Assembly: GCF_002940685.1 (NCBI RefSeq) | Contig: NZ_PNFP01000018.1 | Location: 1-64,000 of the forward strand | Direction of reading: 5' to 3' | Origin: Ensifer adhaerens | GTDB lineage: Bacteria; Pseudomonadota; Alphaproteobacteria; Rhizobiales; Rhizobiaceae | DNA: 64,000 nt | Shown: in pieces, positions 16,795 through 26,814 of the stretch | Layout: every line of letters starts with the position of its first letter | Position numbering within the stretch: the first letter of the stretch is position 1 | Notes under the pieces: generated by a model | Databases searched by the model: none | Told to the model about the DNA's origin: nothing | Seen by the model: the letters and a program-made list of their open reading frames with translations, nothing else | Made by a program: the position numbers and the translations under genes

Positions 16795-16829
16795 GAGCGC
16801 CGCGAAATCACTCAGAAATCGCGGCGCTC
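16795..16829 (-). terminator. Strong hairpin downstream of degP
   Basis: GAGCGCCGCG and CGCGGCGCTC form a perfect 10-bp stem around a 15-base loop, 25 bases after the degP stop. There is no T-tract on the minus strand, so it may be a transcript-stabilising end or partial terminator that separates degP from the regulator genes. Confidence 0.45.
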
Positions 16830-16853
16830 CGGTCAATCAGTTGACTGCCGCGA

Positions 16854-18413
16854 TCAGCCCTTGTCGATCGGAAGGGCCACGAAGCGGCTGCCGTTATCGG
16901 CCTCGATCTGGAAGAGCGCCTTGCTACGGCCGTCCTTCTTGGCAGTGTTGATGACCTTGAGAATGTCGTCGGCGGACTTCACTTCCTGGTTGTTCACCGA
17001 GACGATCTTCTCACCCTGCTTCAGGCCGCGGTCGCCGGCATCGGAGTCCTCATCGACAGAGGCGATGGTGACGCCCTTGCCGTCATCGGACGGGACGACC
17101 GTGACGCCAAGGTCGGCCAGCGCCTGCTCGCTCGACGGCTGAGCCTCATCCGTCTGGCTGTCGTTGCTCTTGGCGGCCTCCTTGTCGTCCTTCGGCAGCG
17201 TGCCGATTTCGAGCTTGACGGTCTCGGCCTTGCCGTTGCGCCACAGCGCCAGATCGACCGTGGTGCCCGGGCGGATCGCCGCAACCTTGCGGGCAAGGTC
17301 ACGCGGATCCTTGACCGTGTCGCCGTTGAGCGCGGTCACCACGTCGCCCTTCTTGATGCCGGCCTTTTCGCCGGGCGAACCGGCCTGCGGCTCGACAACC
17401 AGCGCACCGCTCGCTTCAGCCAGGCCGAGCGACTCGGCGATGTCCTTGGTCACCGGCTGGATCTGCACGCCGAGCCAGCCACGGGAGACCGAACCGTCCT
17501 TGATCAGGTCGGCCACGACGTCCTTGGCAGTCGCTGCAGGAATGGCGAAGGCGATGCCGACATTGCCGCCCGACGGCGAGAAGATCGCGGTGTTGATGCC
17601 GACCACTTCACCGGAGAGGTTGAAGGTGGGGCCACCCGAGTTGCCGCGGTTCACCGCCGCGTCGACCTGCAGGTAATCGTCATAGGGGCCGGAGCCGATG
17701 TCACGGCCGCGGGCGGAGATGATGCCCGAGGTCACGGTGCCGCCGAGACCGAAGGGGTTACCGACGGCAACCACCCAGTCACCGACCCGGACCTTGCTGT
17801 CATCCGCCCAGCCGACATAGGTGAACTTGCGCTTGTCATCGACCTTGAGCACGGCAAGATCGGTGCGGCTGTCCTTGCCGACCAGCTTGGCGTCGAGTTC
17901 GGTACCGTCGTTGAGGATCACCGTGAAGGCGGAGCCGTCGGAAACGACGTGGTTGTTGGTGACGAGGTAGCCGTCCTCGGAAATGAAGAAGCCGGACCCC
18001 TGGGAGGTCGGACGCAGGCGACCTTCACCATGCGGACCGCGGCGACCCGGCGCGCCGCGCTCGGCGCGATCGCCTTCCCGCGGGCCGAATTCCTTGAAGA
18101 AGCGCTTCAGCGGATGGTCGTCGGGCAGATCATCGAAACCACGACCGTTGAAATCGAAGGTGAAGCCGTTGCCATCTTCGGACACCGGATTGACGCGCGA
18201 CTGGACGCGCACCGAAACGACCGCGGGCGAAACCGCGTCGACGACATTGGCGAAGCTCGGCACCGACGGCGCTTCCACCTTCACCGGCTCGGCGAGGGAC
18301 TGCGAGATGCTTGCCGGCAGACCCGAGGTCAGCATGACGGCGGCAAGACCGGCGACGGTCGAGGTCTTCAGAACGGTATTGAGGGAGGGACGCAGGGATT
18401 TGGTCGTAAACAT
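16854..18413 (-). CDS. degP: Periplasmic serine protease, DegP/HtrA family
   Basis: 519 residues. An N-terminal signal (hydrophobic stretch about 18-38, ending SQSLAEP) directs export. The protease domain has the catalytic triad His155 (TNNHVV), Asp185 (RTDLAV) and Ser259 (GNSGGP). Two PDZ domains follow (about 300-390 and 425-515), joined by a Lys/Asp/Ser-rich linker. A Gly/Arg-rich insert before the active site is the variable Q-linker. It degrades or refolds damaged envelope proteins. The two-component genes downstream on the same strand probably belong to the same stress response. Confidence 0.93.
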   Translation of the reverse strand: MFTTKSLRPSLNTVLKTSTVAGLAAVMLTSGLPASISQSLAEPVKVEAPSVPSFANVVDAVSPAVVSVRVQSRVNPVSEDGNGFTFDFNGRGFDDLPDDHPLKRFFKEFGPREGDRAERGAPGRRGPHGEGRLRPTSQGSGFFISEDGYLVTNNHVVSDGSAFTVILNDGTELDAKLVGKDSRTDLAVLKVDDKRKFTYVGWADDSKVRVGDWVVAVGNPFGLGGTVTSGIISARGRDIGSGPYDDYLQVDAAVNRGNSGGPTFNLSGEVVGINTAIFSPSGGNVGIAFAIPAATAKDVVADLIKDGSVSRGWLGVQIQPVTKDIAESLGLAEASGALVVEPQAGSPGEKAGIKKGDVVTALNGDTVKDPRDLARKVAAIRPGTTVDLALWRNGKAETVKLEIGTLPKDDKEAAKSNDSQTDEAQPSSEQALADLGVTVVPSDDGKGVTIASVDEDSDAGDRGLKQGEKIVSVNNQEVKSADDILKVINTAKKDGRSKALFQIEADNGSRFVALPIDKG

Positions 18414-18738
18414 CCGTTTTGCCTTTTCTCTTCCTTGATGCCGTCGAAGACGGCACAGAAACCTTGTTGCGAAGCCCGCCTCAGGGAAGGTTGGCTCCGT
18501 TTTGGCTGACTGGAGGTACAGCCGATGACGAAAGATGTAACGGATGGGACCTTACTGAGTTCTGTCCGGAAAATGAATTTTTGGTAATGTTGTGAAGAGG
18601 TGGCCGGGGCTTGGCCAAAGGCGTGCCGGGGGCCGCGCGTCGGCGCGAACGGCATAGCCTATCGCCGGCAACGATTTCCAGCGATATCAAGATGTTGTTG
18701 GGACCGGTCGAACGAACGGGCGTTCGGCAAACGCTCCG
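18414..18738. other. Intergenic region between degP and cycL
   Basis: 325 bases containing the degP promoter region and leader and the 3' end of the cyc operon. A hairpin in the degP leader is listed separately; no gene is supported. Confidence 0.55.
18440..18454 (-). promoter_or_regulatory. Triloop hairpin in the degP leader
   Basis: GCCGTC-TTC-GACGGC on the minus strand is a perfect 6-bp stem with a 3-base loop, 27 bases upstream of the degP start codon. It could affect translation or mRNA stability. Confidence 0.4.
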
Positions 18739-19194
18739 CTAAGGCTGAAGCAGCTTCTTCAGCTTTTCCTTCTCGTCCTCGGAGAGCGGCGTCCCCTTTG
18801 CTTGGGCTGCGCGGCGGCGAGAGGCGACGATGAGGGTGATCGCCCCGACGAGCAGCAGGGTCGCTGGCATGCCCCACAGGATCAGGGTCTTCGTCTCGAA
18901 GCGCGGCTTCAGCAGCACAAATTCGCCATAACGGGACACGACGTAATCGATGACGGCTTCGTCGCTGTCGCCGTTCGCCAGCCGCTCGCGCACGAGCACG
19001 CGCAGGTCCTTGGCAAGCTCGGCGTTGGAATCGTCGATCGACTGGTTCTGGCAGACCATGCAGCGCAGCTCCGCCGACAGTGCCCGCGCCCGCGCTTCGA
19101 GCGCCGGATCCGAGAGTACCTCGTCCGGATTGACGGCAAGGGCCGCGCCGACAGGCGCAAGCAACAGCAGGAGGACCAGGAGGAGACGGTTCAT
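18739..19194 (-). CDS. cycL: Cytochrome c maturation protein CcmH/CycL
   Basis: 151 residues. ATG at 19194 overlaps the cycK stop by four bases; the longer frame to 19338 lies inside cycK. Signal peptide residues 1-20, then the thiol-redox motif [10 protein letters not shown] (Cys45, Cys48), and a C-terminal membrane helix ([19 protein letters not shown]). The protein reduces the apocytochrome c CXXCH disulfide before haem ligation on the periplasmic side. Last gene of the cycHJKL operon. Confidence 0.95.
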   Translation of the reverse strand: MNRLLLVLLLLLAPVGAALAVNPDEVLSDPALEARARALSAELRCMVCQNQSIDDSNAELAKDLRVLVRERLANGDSDEAVIDYVVSRYGEFVLLKPRFETKTLILWGMPATLLLVGAITLIVASRRRAAQAKGTPLSEDEKEKLKKLLQP

Positions 19195-21179
19195 TCCGCG
19201 GCCCCCACCGGCACCGTCTTCGGCCGCTTGGCCTTGGCGGGTGCGCCGACCCGCAGGCGACGGTCGCTCAAGGAGACGAAACCGCCCGCCATCATGAACA
19301 GGGTGCCGCCCCAGATGCAGAGGATCATCGGCTTCCACCAGATGCGCACGACGATGCCGCCTTCGCTGATCTGATCGCCGAGCGAGACATAGAGCTGGCT
19401 CAAGCCGAAGGTGCGGATGCCGGCTTCGGTCGTCGGCATGCGGCGCGCCTGATAAAGGCGCTTGGACGACCAGACCTCGGTGAGGGCAACGCCGCCTCGG
19501 CTGATGGTGAAGTGGCCCGATTCCTCGGAGTAGTTCGGGCCGCTGCCATTGCGCATGCCGTCGAAGCGCAAGGTGTAGCCACCGGCCTCGACCGTCATGC
19601 CGGGCTTCATCTCGACCACGGTTTCGGTCTCGAAGGCCGTCACGGCGACGATGCCGATCAGGGTGATGCCGAGGCCGATATGCGCAAGTGCCGTCCCGAA
19701 GGCCGAACGCGGCAGGCCGGAAAAACGCCGCCAGGCGACGTTGCCGGCGACCTTGCCGAGGCCGGAGCGGAGCGCCAGGTCCGTCAGCGAGCCGGCGATC
19801 AGGTAGACACCAAGCGCAATGCCGAAGAGCGCCAGAACCGGCCCGCCGTTCATGAAGTAATAATAGGCGACACCGAAGACGAGACCGATGGCAACGGATG
19901 CAAAGAGCCGCTGCGAAACGCCGGCGAGGTCACCGCGCTTCCAGGCAAGCAGCGGGCCGAAGGGCACAGCAAAGAGCAGAGGCAGCATCAACAGGCCGAA
20001 GGTCATGTTGAAGAAGGGCGGACCGACGGAAATCTTGTCGCCGGTCAGCGCTTCGAGCACCAACGGATAGAGCGTGCCGGTCAGCACCGTCGCGGTCGCC
20101 GTCGTCAGGATGAGGTTGTTGAAGACCAGAGCACCCTCGCGCGAGATCGGCGCAAAGATGCCGCCGGCTTTCAGGTACGATACGCGCAGGGCAAAGAGCG
20201 TGAAGGCGCCGCCGATGAAGAAGACGAGAATGGCGAGGATGAAGATGCCGCGGGTCGGGTCGGTGGCGAAGGCGTGAACCGAGGTCAGGACGCCCGAACG
20301 CACGAGGAAGGTGCCAAGCAGCGACAGCGAGAACGTCATGATCGCCAGCAGCACGGTCCAGATCTTCAGCGCCTCGCGCTTTTCCATGACCAGCGCCGAG
20401 TGCAAAAGTGCAGTCCCCGCAAGCCAGGGCATGAAGGAGGCGTTTTCGACCGGATCCCAGAACCACCAGCCGCCCCAGCCGAGCTCGTAATAGGCCCAGT
20501 AGGAGCCCATCGAGATGCCGGCTGTGAGGAAGGTCCAGGCCGCGAGCGTCCAGGGGCGAACCCAGCGCGCCCAGGCGGCATCGATGCGGCCCTCGATCAA
20601 CGAGGCGATCGCAAAGGAGAAGCAGACGGAGAAGCCGACATAGCCGAGATAGAGCAGCGGCGGGTGGATCGCGAGGCCGACATCCTGCAGGATCGGGTTC
20701 AGGTCCTTGCCCTCACCCGGCGCCGGGACAAGGCGCGCGAAGGGATTGGAGGTCAGGAGGATGAACAGGGCGAAGGCCACCGCGATCCAGGCCTGGACGG
20801 CCAGCACGTTCGCCTTCAGCGTTTCGGGCAGGTTGCGTCCGAAGGACGCGACGAGTGCCGAGAAGAACGTCAGGATCAAGAGCCAGAGCAGCATCGAGCC
20901 TTCATGGTTCCCCCAGACGCCGGAGATCTTGTAGATCATCGGTTTCAGCGAATGGGAGTTTTCCCAGACGTTGCGCACCGAGAAATCCGAGGTGACATAG
21001 GCGAAGGTCAGCACCGCGAAGGCGAATGCGACCAGCAGAAAGCAGGCAACGGCTGCGCTCGAGGCCAGCTCCATCAGGCCGCGATCGTTGAGCCGCGCGC
21101 CGAGGATCGGCAGGGCGGCCTGAATGACCGCCGTCGCCAGCGCCAGAACCAGGGCGTAGTGTCCGAGCTCGATGATCAC
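19191..21179 (-). CDS. cycK: Cytochrome c haem lyase subunit CcmF/CycK
   Basis: 662 residues with about fifteen membrane helices. The tryptophan-rich haem-handling WWD segment ([19 protein letters not shown], around residues 235-253) is intact, as are flanking histidines in periplasmic loops. A periplasmic domain precedes the last helix. CcmF transfers haem from CcmE to apocytochrome c together with CcmH and CcmI. Four-base overlaps with cycJ and cycL indicate translational coupling. Confidence 0.96.
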   Translation of the reverse strand: MIIELGHYALVLALATAVIQAALPILGARLNDRGLMELASSAAVACFLLVAFAFAVLTFAYVTSDFSVRNVWENSHSLKPMIYKISGVWGNHEGSMLLWLLILTFFSALVASFGRNLPETLKANVLAVQAWIAVAFALFILLTSNPFARLVPAPGEGKDLNPILQDVGLAIHPPLLYLGYVGFSVCFSFAIASLIEGRIDAAWARWVRPWTLAAWTFLTAGISMGSYWAYYELGWGGWWFWDPVENASFMPWLAGTALLHSALVMEKREALKIWTVLLAIMTFSLSLLGTFLVRSGVLTSVHAFATDPTRGIFILAILVFFIGGAFTLFALRVSYLKAGGIFAPISREGALVFNNLILTTATATVLTGTLYPLVLEALTGDKISVGPPFFNMTFGLLMLPLLFAVPFGPLLAWKRGDLAGVSQRLFASVAIGLVFGVAYYYFMNGGPVLALFGIALGVYLIAGSLTDLALRSGLGKVAGNVAWRRFSGLPRSAFGTALAHIGLGITLIGIVAVTAFETETVVEMKPGMTVEAGGYTLRFDGMRNGSGPNYSEESGHFTISRGGVALTEVWSSKRLYQARRMPTTEAGIRTFGLSQLYVSLGDQISEGGIVVRIWWKPMILCIWGGTLFMMAGGFVSLSDRRLRVGAPAKAKRPKTVPVGAAE

Positions 21180-21628
21180 TTGATGGTTTCCTTCCCGCTG
21201 AGCTCGACGCCCTGGGCCTTCAAACGGTCGGCGACATCCTTGGGCATGTAGGTCTCGTCATGCTTGGCGAGGACCGAATCCGCGACAAAAACCGAACTGC
21301 CGGCAACAAAGGTTCCCTCCGTCACCACGCCCTGCCCTTCGCGAAACAGGTCGGGCAGGATGCCCGTATAGGTCACCGGCACGCCGCTCAGGGTATCGGT
21401 GACGGTGAAGGTCACCGTCTTGCCGTCGCCGCGCTTGACGGAGCCGGCTTCGACGACACCGCCGAGGCGGATGCGGGTTCCCGGCGGAACGTCTGCCTTT
21501 TCGAGGTCGCTCGGCACGTAGAAATAGGCGATCGCCTGGCTGAAGGCGAACATCACGAGAAAGGCCGCAAGCACCAGGAAGCCGACACCGCCGCCGATGA
21601 TCGCCAGTCTTTTTTGTTTGCGCGTCAT
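21176..21628 (-). CDS. cycJ: Haem chaperone CcmE/CycJ
   Basis: 150 residues, normal length. N-terminal membrane anchor (residues 9-35) and a periplasmic OB-fold domain. The haem-attachment histidine is His123 in AKHDETYMP, with Tyr127 as the axial ligand. It carries haem covalently to CcmF. Overlaps cycH and cycK by four bases each. Confidence 0.96.
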   Translation of the reverse strand: MTRKQKRLAIIGGGVGFLVLAAFLVMFAFSQAIAYFYVPSDLEKADVPPGTRIRLGGVVEAGSVKRGDGKTVTFTVTDTLSGVPVTYTGILPDLFREGQGVVTEGTFVAGSSVFVADSVLAKHDETYMPKDVADRLKAQGVELSGKETIK

Positions 21629-22767
21629 TGCGTTGCTCCGTCGGTGGCGATCCCGAGTTCACGCGCGAGCGCCAGCAGCTGCTTGCCGCCGTCGCCATCG
21701 GCCGGGAAGGTCTTCAGGCCTTCCCTTAGCGCGGCCAGCGCCTTGTCTCGTTGATCAAGGACAACATGGGAGCGGATCAGCCGCGCCCAGCCTTCGAGAT
21801 TATCCGGATTTTCCTTCAGCCGACTTTCGAGGCTGTCGACCATGCCCCGGATCATCTCCTGGCGATCACCGGCGGTCATGCTTTGGGCGGCGACGACATC
21901 ATCGGCGCTCGGATTGCCGGGAGCTGCGGCGCTCGCGGCGCCGGGGCCCGCCAGTTCGGCCACATGCTGCCTTACGAGCGGCAGCCAGGGGGCATCCGCG
22001 GGCGACGTCGCGACCAACCGGTTGAAGGCGGTCAGCGCTTCCTCCTTCTTGCCTTCCTGCTTGAGGCCGAGGGCCAGGTAGAACTCCGAGCGCGGATCAT
22101 TGGGGTCGAGGGAGAGCGCCTGCTTGAGCGCATCCTGCGCCTTGCTGGTCACCAGGCCACCGGACTGCACGACCAGCGCCTCGGCGTAGCCGCCAAGGCG
22201 GGCCGGCGTCGGCCCAAGCAGGCGGATCGCCCGGTCATAGGCATCGACCGCGTCCTCGACGCGGCCGTTGCGCATGTAGATCGGAGCCAGCAGATCCCAG
22301 CCCGCGCCGTCGTTCGGGTTTACTGCCAGGTGGTTCTCGGCCTTGGCGATCAGGATGTTGATGTCGCCGTTGGGATCGGCAAGCCGTGCGGCAAGCGGCT
22401 GCGCCGGCAAGCCCGGGCTGCCGGTCAGCAAGTAAAGACAGAGCCCGACGGCGGGAAGACAGAGCAGCACGAAGGCCTGGGCGAGACGGCCGGCGCCGCG
22501 GCGCGGCGCGGCGGATGTGGCTGCCTCACCGTCGCTCTCGCCGGCAGCCAGCAGTCGGCGCGCCACTTCGGCGCGCGCAAGCTCGGCGTCGTCGCCACCG
22601 ATCAGGCCGCTGTCCTGGTCGCGCTTGAGCTCTTCGAGCTGGTCGCGATAGACCTCGATATCATGGCTGTGGGGAGACGACGGGGCTTCCCCTGCCCGCA
22701 GCAGCGGGAGGATGAGCACGGCAGCGACAGCCGCCGTCAGGGTGGCGACAAGGATCCAGAACAACAT
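21625..22767 (-). CDS. cycH: Cytochrome c biogenesis protein CcmI/CycH
   Basis: 380 residues. Two N-terminal membrane helices (about 1-23 and 92-112) flank a cytoplasmic coiled-coil region ([17 protein letters not shown]), and the periplasmic part consists of TPR-like repeats (for example [18 protein letters not shown] and [19 protein letters not shown]). CcmI presents apocytochrome c to the lyase. First gene of the operon; the promoter should lie in the 120 bases between it and the lipoprotein gene. Confidence 0.93.
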   Translation of the reverse strand: MLFWILVATLTAAVAAVLILPLLRAGEAPSSPHSHDIEVYRDQLEELKRDQDSGLIGGDDAELARAEVARRLLAAGESDGEAATSAAPRRGAGRLAQAFVLLCLPAVGLCLYLLTGSPGLPAQPLAARLADPNGDINILIAKAENHLAVNPNDGAGWDLLAPIYMRNGRVEDAVDAYDRAIRLLGPTPARLGGYAEALVVQSGGLVTSKAQDALKQALSLDPNDPRSEFYLALGLKQEGKKEEALTAFNRLVATSPADAPWLPLVRQHVAELAGPGAASAAAPGNPSADDVVAAQSMTAGDRQEMIRGMVDSLESRLKENPDNLEGWARLIRSHVVLDQRDKALAALREGLKTFPADGDGGKQLLALARELGIATDGATQ

Positions 22768-22888
22768 GGAAGCTCAATACTATGGGCCCCATGCCATTCC
22801 AACTCGAAAACCCCTCATGACGGAGATTTGAGGCGTTTCGCCGCAACGGCGGATCGGGCCGTTCGAGCGTCCGCCCTGGGGCCAGGCC

Positions 22889-23329
22889 TCAGGTCAGCGG
22901 GGTCCAGCTGCCGTCCGGGTTGCGACAGGCAGCGCCCCGCGCCGTCTTCGGCTGGCCCTTGACGGTGACCGTGTGGCTGTACTGGCGGCAATTCTGCGAC
23001 CCGACCTGATAGGGGGCCGCGGCAACGACCGAGCCGTTGACGCCGCGCCCGTCCCAGGTCACCGGCTGGCCGCCGGGTGCGGCTTCAAGCGCACGGTACT
23101 CCGCTTCGAGCGCCCGCTGGCGGTCGGACGTCCCGATGTCCAGATCGGTAAGGCGGGCGATCACGCCCCCCTGGAGCGCCGCGATGTAATTGGTCGAGGA
23201 GGCACCACGCGTCGCCGTCGAGCCGAGGCTGGCGGCCGCGCCCTTGCTGCCCGTCGTGCCGCATCCGGCAAGCGCTACGGCCGAAGCGATCACAACGATC
23301 CTGCCGCTGACGACAATAGCCCGTGTCAT
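22889..23329 (-). CDS. Small outer-membrane lipoprotein, surface-antigen type
   Basis: 146 residues. ATG 23329 gives a lipoprotein signal of 22 residues ending LAG before Cys23; the in-frame ATG at 23347 is an alternative without a better ribosome site. The mature protein has a short Gly/Ser segment, then a helical part (RQRALEAEYRALE) and a C-terminal domain with paired cysteines and GQPKTARGAACRNPDGSW, the pattern of the RT0821/Lpp0805 surface protein family found in alphaproteobacteria. Function unknown; probably an envelope component. Confidence 0.7.
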   Translation of the reverse strand: MTRAIVVSGRIVVIASAVALAGCGTTGSKGAAASLGSTATRGASSTNYIAALQGGVIARLTDLDIGTSDRQRALEAEYRALEAAPGGQPVTWDGRGVNGSVVAAAPYQVGSQNCRQYSHTVTVKGQPKTARGAACRNPDGSWTPLT

Positions 23330-23564
23330 TTCTGCCTGGTTCCTCATGATCCGCGACACTCAATCATCCTATCCGAAGCCGCATTCTTCAGCTCGTTCCA
23401 TTCGAGCTCGATGACGACTAGTCCTTGATTTTCTTTTGGCATTCCCCGCTTGCCGAGGCAACGGCGAGCCCTGCAGGTGTGACATTTTCAAGCACGGGTG
23501 TGACCCCTAAATCACGATGGATTTGCAGCGGGCGACGCCAGAACGACGCATTTCCTCGTCACCT

Positions 23565-24950
23565 CTAAACGGCCGCCGGCAAAACCAGTTCCGCGCGCAA
23601 GCCTCCCTCGTCACGCCGCGACAGGGTAATGCTACCTTGATACTCCCGGACGATCTCGCTGACGATCGAGAGGCCGAGCCCTGTACCGGGCTTGCTTTCG
23701 TCGAGCCGCTTGCCGCGCTTCATCGCCACGGCGATCTGATCCGGGTTGAGCCCCGGGCCGTCGTCGTCGACGTCGAGAACGATCCATTGGCGACCGGGCT
23801 CCTTGGCATGAACCTCGCTCGGCGCGGGCCTGACGTTCAACCACACTTCGCCACGGGCGTGGCGCGCGGCATTTTCGAGCAGGTTTCCGACGGTCTCCTC
23901 GACGTCCTGCAATTCCATGGCGAGCACCAGTCCCGGCGGGTTGATCGACAGGTGGACCTGCTTTTCCGGATTGAGCTTGCGCATGACGCGCACGAGGCGT
24001 TCGAGCGCCGGCTGCGCTTCCGTGCGTGCCAGCACGGACTCGCGCTGCGCCGCGATCCGGGCGCGGCTCAGATAGGACTGGACCTGCGTCTGCATCGCAT
24101 CGACCTGGCTGCGCACCAGCTCGCCATGCGATGCCTCGAGCACCCGGGCCTCGTTGAGCAACACAGCGATCGGCGTCTTCAGCGAATGGGCGAGATTGCC
24201 GACCTGCATGCGGGCACGCTCGACGATACGGCGGTTGCTGTCGATCAGCGCGTTGACCTCGTTGGCGAGCGGCTGGATCTCGCGCGGAAAATCGCCGTCC
24301 AGCCGTTCGCTTTCGCCGGCGCGGATCTTTTCCATCGAGCGCCGGACCTCATCGAGCGGCCGCAAGCCGAAGAGGATGGTGAGCGCGTTTACCCCGAGCC
24401 CGCCCAGACCGAAGATGGAGAGCGCGATGGTCAGGTTGCGGGTGAAGCGGTTGATGTCGGCCTCGAGCACGTCACGGTTGCCTGCCACGCGAAAGCGCGC
24501 CGTATGGCCCTGGATGTCGAGAACGACCTCGGTCTCGGAGACCTCGACCTCGTTCCCGAAGGGATCCTTGGTGGTGTAGAAGCGGACATAGCCGGTATCG
24601 AACGGCACCTCGTCGACGCTGGCGATCGGCAGCTTGCCGTTGCCGAGCGAGGTCGAGATCAAAGGCGGCGTGTCGAACTCGCCGATCGGATCGACGACCC
24701 AGTACCAGCCGGTCTGCGGTTGGGAAAACCTGAGATCACCGAGCTGCGGACTGCCCGAGAGCACCGTCCTCTCGTTGACGGAGATCGAATTGACGACGTT
24801 GAAAAGCTGCGCCCGCAGCAAATCCTTGAAGCCGCGCTCGGAGCCCTGGCGATAGAGTTCGGAAATGACCACGCCGATCACGACCAGAGAGACGACCGCC
24901 CAGACGGTCGAAACTACCAGAACGCGGGCTGTGAGCGATCTAATTGCCAT
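23565..24950 (-). CDS. feuQ: Sensor histidine kinase FeuQ
   Basis: 461 residues. Membrane helix 1 (about 8-30), periplasmic sensor of about 140 residues, helix 2 (about 173-195), HAMP, HisKA with GNLAHSLKTPIAVL (His255) and HATPase with PGTGLGLSIVSEI. It follows feuP with an 11-base overlap. In Sinorhizobium FeuQ is the osmosensory kinase needed for export of periplasmic cyclic glucans and for symbiosis. The assignment uses the combination with FeuP and a FeuN-like small periplasmic protein in the same order. Confidence 0.8.
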   Translation of the reverse strand: MAIRSLTARVLVVSTVWAVVSLVVIGVVISELYRQGSERGFKDLLRAQLFNVVNSISVNERTVLSGSPQLGDLRFSQPQTGWYWVVDPIGEFDTPPLISTSLGNGKLPIASVDEVPFDTGYVRFYTTKDPFGNEVEVSETEVVLDIQGHTARFRVAGNRDVLEADINRFTRNLTIALSIFGLGGLGVNALTILFGLRPLDEVRRSMEKIRAGESERLDGDFPREIQPLANEVNALIDSNRRIVERARMQVGNLAHSLKTPIAVLLNEARVLEASHGELVRSQVDAMQTQVQSYLSRARIAAQRESVLARTEAQPALERLVRVMRKLNPEKQVHLSINPPGLVLAMELQDVEETVGNLLENAARHARGEVWLNVRPAPSEVHAKEPGRQWIVLDVDDDGPGLNPDQIAVAMKRGKRLDESKPGTGLGLSIVSEIVREYQGSITLSRRDEGGLRAELVLPAAV

Positions 24951-25611
24951 TGCCCGGCGCTTGCATTCGGTATCCGAGACCGCGCACCGTTTCGATCAGA
25001 TCGTTGCCGATCTTCTTGCGCAGCCGGCCGATGAAGACTTCGATCGTATTGGAATCGCGATCGAAATCCTGATCGTACATATGCTCGACCAGTTCCGTGC
25101 GCGAAACGACCTGCCCCATGTGGTGCATCAGATAGGAGAGCAGCCGGAACTCGTGCGACGTCAGCTTCAATGCCACGCCATCGACCGTTGCCTTGGAACC
25201 CTTGGTGTCGAGGCGAACGGGGCCGCAGACAATCTCCGAGCTCGCATGGCCGGCGGCGCGCCGGATCAGGGCGCGAATGCGGGCAAGGACCTCTTCGACG
25301 TGGAAGGGCTTGGCGACGTAGTCGTCGGCACCGGCATCGATGCCGGCCACCTTGTCGCTCCAGCGGTCACGCGCCGTCAGGATCAGTACCGGCATGGTCT
25401 TGCCGTCGCCGCGCCATTTCTCAAGCACCGTGATGCCGTCCATCTCCGGCAGGCCGATGTCGAGGATCACGGCATCATAGGGCTCGGCATCGCCGAGATA
25501 GTGCCCCTCCTCGCCATCATAGGCCTGGTCAACGACGTAGCCGGCCTCCTTCAGCACCTCGGCGAGCTGCCGGTTCAGGTTGGCGTCGTCCTCGACAATC
25601 AGAATGCGCAT
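24940..25611 (-). CDS. feuP: Response regulator FeuP
   Basis: 223 residues, OmpR/PhoB type. Receiver: acidic pocket E7/D8/D9, phospho-acceptor D51 (ILDIGLPEMDG), Lys in VAKPFHVEE. C-terminal winged helix: LTSHEFRLLSYLMHHMG and DSNTIEVFIGRLRKKIG. FeuP activates ndvA and other genes in S. meliloti at low osmolarity. It lies 140 bases downstream of the FeuN-like gene on the same strand. Confidence 0.82.
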   Translation of the reverse strand: MRILIVEDDANLNRQLAEVLKEAGYVVDQAYDGEEGHYLGDAEPYDAVILDIGLPEMDGITVLEKWRGDGKTMPVLILTARDRWSDKVAGIDAGADDYVAKPFHVEEVLARIRALIRRAAGHASSEIVCGPVRLDTKGSKATVDGVALKLTSHEFRLLSYLMHHMGQVVSRTELVEHMYDQDFDRDSNTIEVFIGRLRKKIGNDLIETVRGLGYRMQAPGNGN

Positions 25612-25751
25612 CCGTCTTTACTTCCTCTTGCGGCCATCCTGCTGCATGCTTCGCCAAATCTGGCCGATTTAAGGATAAGAACACGCAGCCATTCAAAGTG
25701 CTACAGCGACCTTCGTACGCCTGATACGGCGCGCGGCGCTGCCGGGATAGC

Positions 25752-26006
25752 CTACATCGGCACCTTGACGGTCACCTTCTTCGGCCTGCCGCCATTGCCG
25801 GGAACGAGCACGGTGATCACGCACTGACCATCGGATGTCGGCTGCGCCGACAGCAACTCGCCACCGGTGTCGGCAACGACTTGCGCTGCAGCCGCGCTGC
25901 AATCGCCGGACACACGAACGACAATATCCGACGGCACGCTGATCGCCGGCGGGCTGAAGCCGGCGAGGCCTGCAGCAAGCGCGGCTATGATCACTGGTGA
26001 AGACAT
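25752..26006 (-). CDS. feuN: FeuN-like small periplasmic protein
   Basis: 84 residues from ATG 26006 (MSSPVIIAALAAGLAGF); the longer open frame to 26234 has no coding character. A cleavable signal of about 24 residues is followed by a small domain with two cysteines (SGDCSAAAAQVV and DGQCVITVLVPG) and a basic end (RPKKVTVKVPM). Size, export signal and position upstream of feuP match FeuN, described in S. meliloti as an essential periplasmic inhibitor of FeuQ. Assignment is by size and context. Confidence 0.75.
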   Translation of the reverse strand: MSSPVIIAALAAGLAGFSPPAISVPSDIVVRVSGDCSAAAAQVVADTGGELLSAQPTSDGQCVITVLVPGNGGRPKKVTVKVPM

Positions 26007-26689
26007 GAACGCACTTTCGACTTGGGAAGCATCATGGCAGAAGCAATAACCGAACGAGGCTGAATGGCAAATGAATGTCGGCCTTTCGGACCGGCAACCA
26101 CTATCGGGAAACGCATCACCTCCCCCGAAATCCGACCTTAGATTGCGGCGATTCTTCCCTGGAGGAAACCCGCATGGGTCATTCCGTTGCCAAGCCATAG
26201 CCACTTCCTGCGACAGTTTTAGCGACGCGGTCACGCGAGGAGCATGACCTGAACCCCAGAAGCGCCAGACGGTGCAGGCGAACGATCAGCTTTCGTTAAG
26301 CATGTTTCACTAGGATCCCATGAGCCGGATGCACTGATCTCCGGAGAGCACGCTGCCGATCGACTGCGGCGATGCCGCGAGCCTGTTTCCCGATTCTTTT
26401 GAATCATTTGACGGCTGTCGTTCGCAGCAGAAATCAAAGACCTCAGAAACTGATTCAGGCCGATCGCCCTTCCCGAACAAGGCTCGCCCGGCGCGCCCCT
26501 TCGAACCCGCAGACGCAATCCGTCAGCACGGCATCGATTACGCCCGCACACCGACTTCTTCTTAAGTGAGCGCTGCGAAACGAGCGGCCCCGTCGCCACA
26601 ATCTATGCGAGCAAATTACTTCAAAATTACCTACAACTTAAACCTGTTGACGGCAGAGGCCGAGGCGTGCTGTGTATAAACGAAATATT

Positions 26690-26725
26690 AATCGATTTAA
26701 AGATTTTTCAATCGTTTAAATGATT
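26690..26725. promoter_or_regulatory. Paired AT-rich boxes 20 bp apart
   Basis: AATCGATTTAAAGATT (26690-26705) and AATCGTTTAAATGATT (26710-26725) are near-identical 16-mers spaced exactly 20 bp, two helical turns; the second is an imperfect palindrome. This suggests cooperative binding of a regulator to the same DNA face. TTAA spacings are 5, not the 7 of CtrA sites. Confidence 0.45.
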
Positions 26726-26739
26726 TAAGCCACTGATTT

Positions 26740-26775
26740 ACAAAGCCTTTGTGATGTGAAATTGTCCGCGACAAT
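26740..26775. promoter_or_regulatory. Two further palindromes before the 46-aa gene
   Basis: ACAAAG-C-CTTTGT (26740-26752) and ATTGTC-CGC-GACAAT (26761-26775) are perfect inverted repeats 8 bases apart and 40 bases upstream of the start codon at 26815. They may be operators or leader hairpins. Confidence 0.45.
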
Positions 26776-26814
26776 CATACATCACGAAACCGTCACAGAA
26801 CCCGGGAGGATCGC

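Larger units (their letters stand above)
26007..26814. other. Long intergenic region between feuN and a small gene
   Basis: About 800 bases. The part next to feuN (26007-26600) has open frames on both strands without conserved protein features or credible starts. The part 26620-26780 is markedly AT-rich and contains three palindromic elements (listed separately) leading into the 46-codon gene. Confidence 0.6.

Noticed and set aside
19512-21251. 579-codon plus-strand open frame opposite cycK
   Set aside because: Shadow of a multi-helix membrane protein gene.
26231-26599. 122-codon minus-strand frame in the feuN intergenic region
   Set aside because: No ribosome site, low-complexity Ser/Arg composition, no recognisable family.
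26647-26680. TTGACG and TATAAA as a sigma-70 promoter
   Set aside because: The spacer is 22 bases, too long for a normal promoter.
26690-26728. TTAA pairs as CtrA boxes
   Set aside because: Spacing between TTAA halves is 5 bases, not 7, in both cases.
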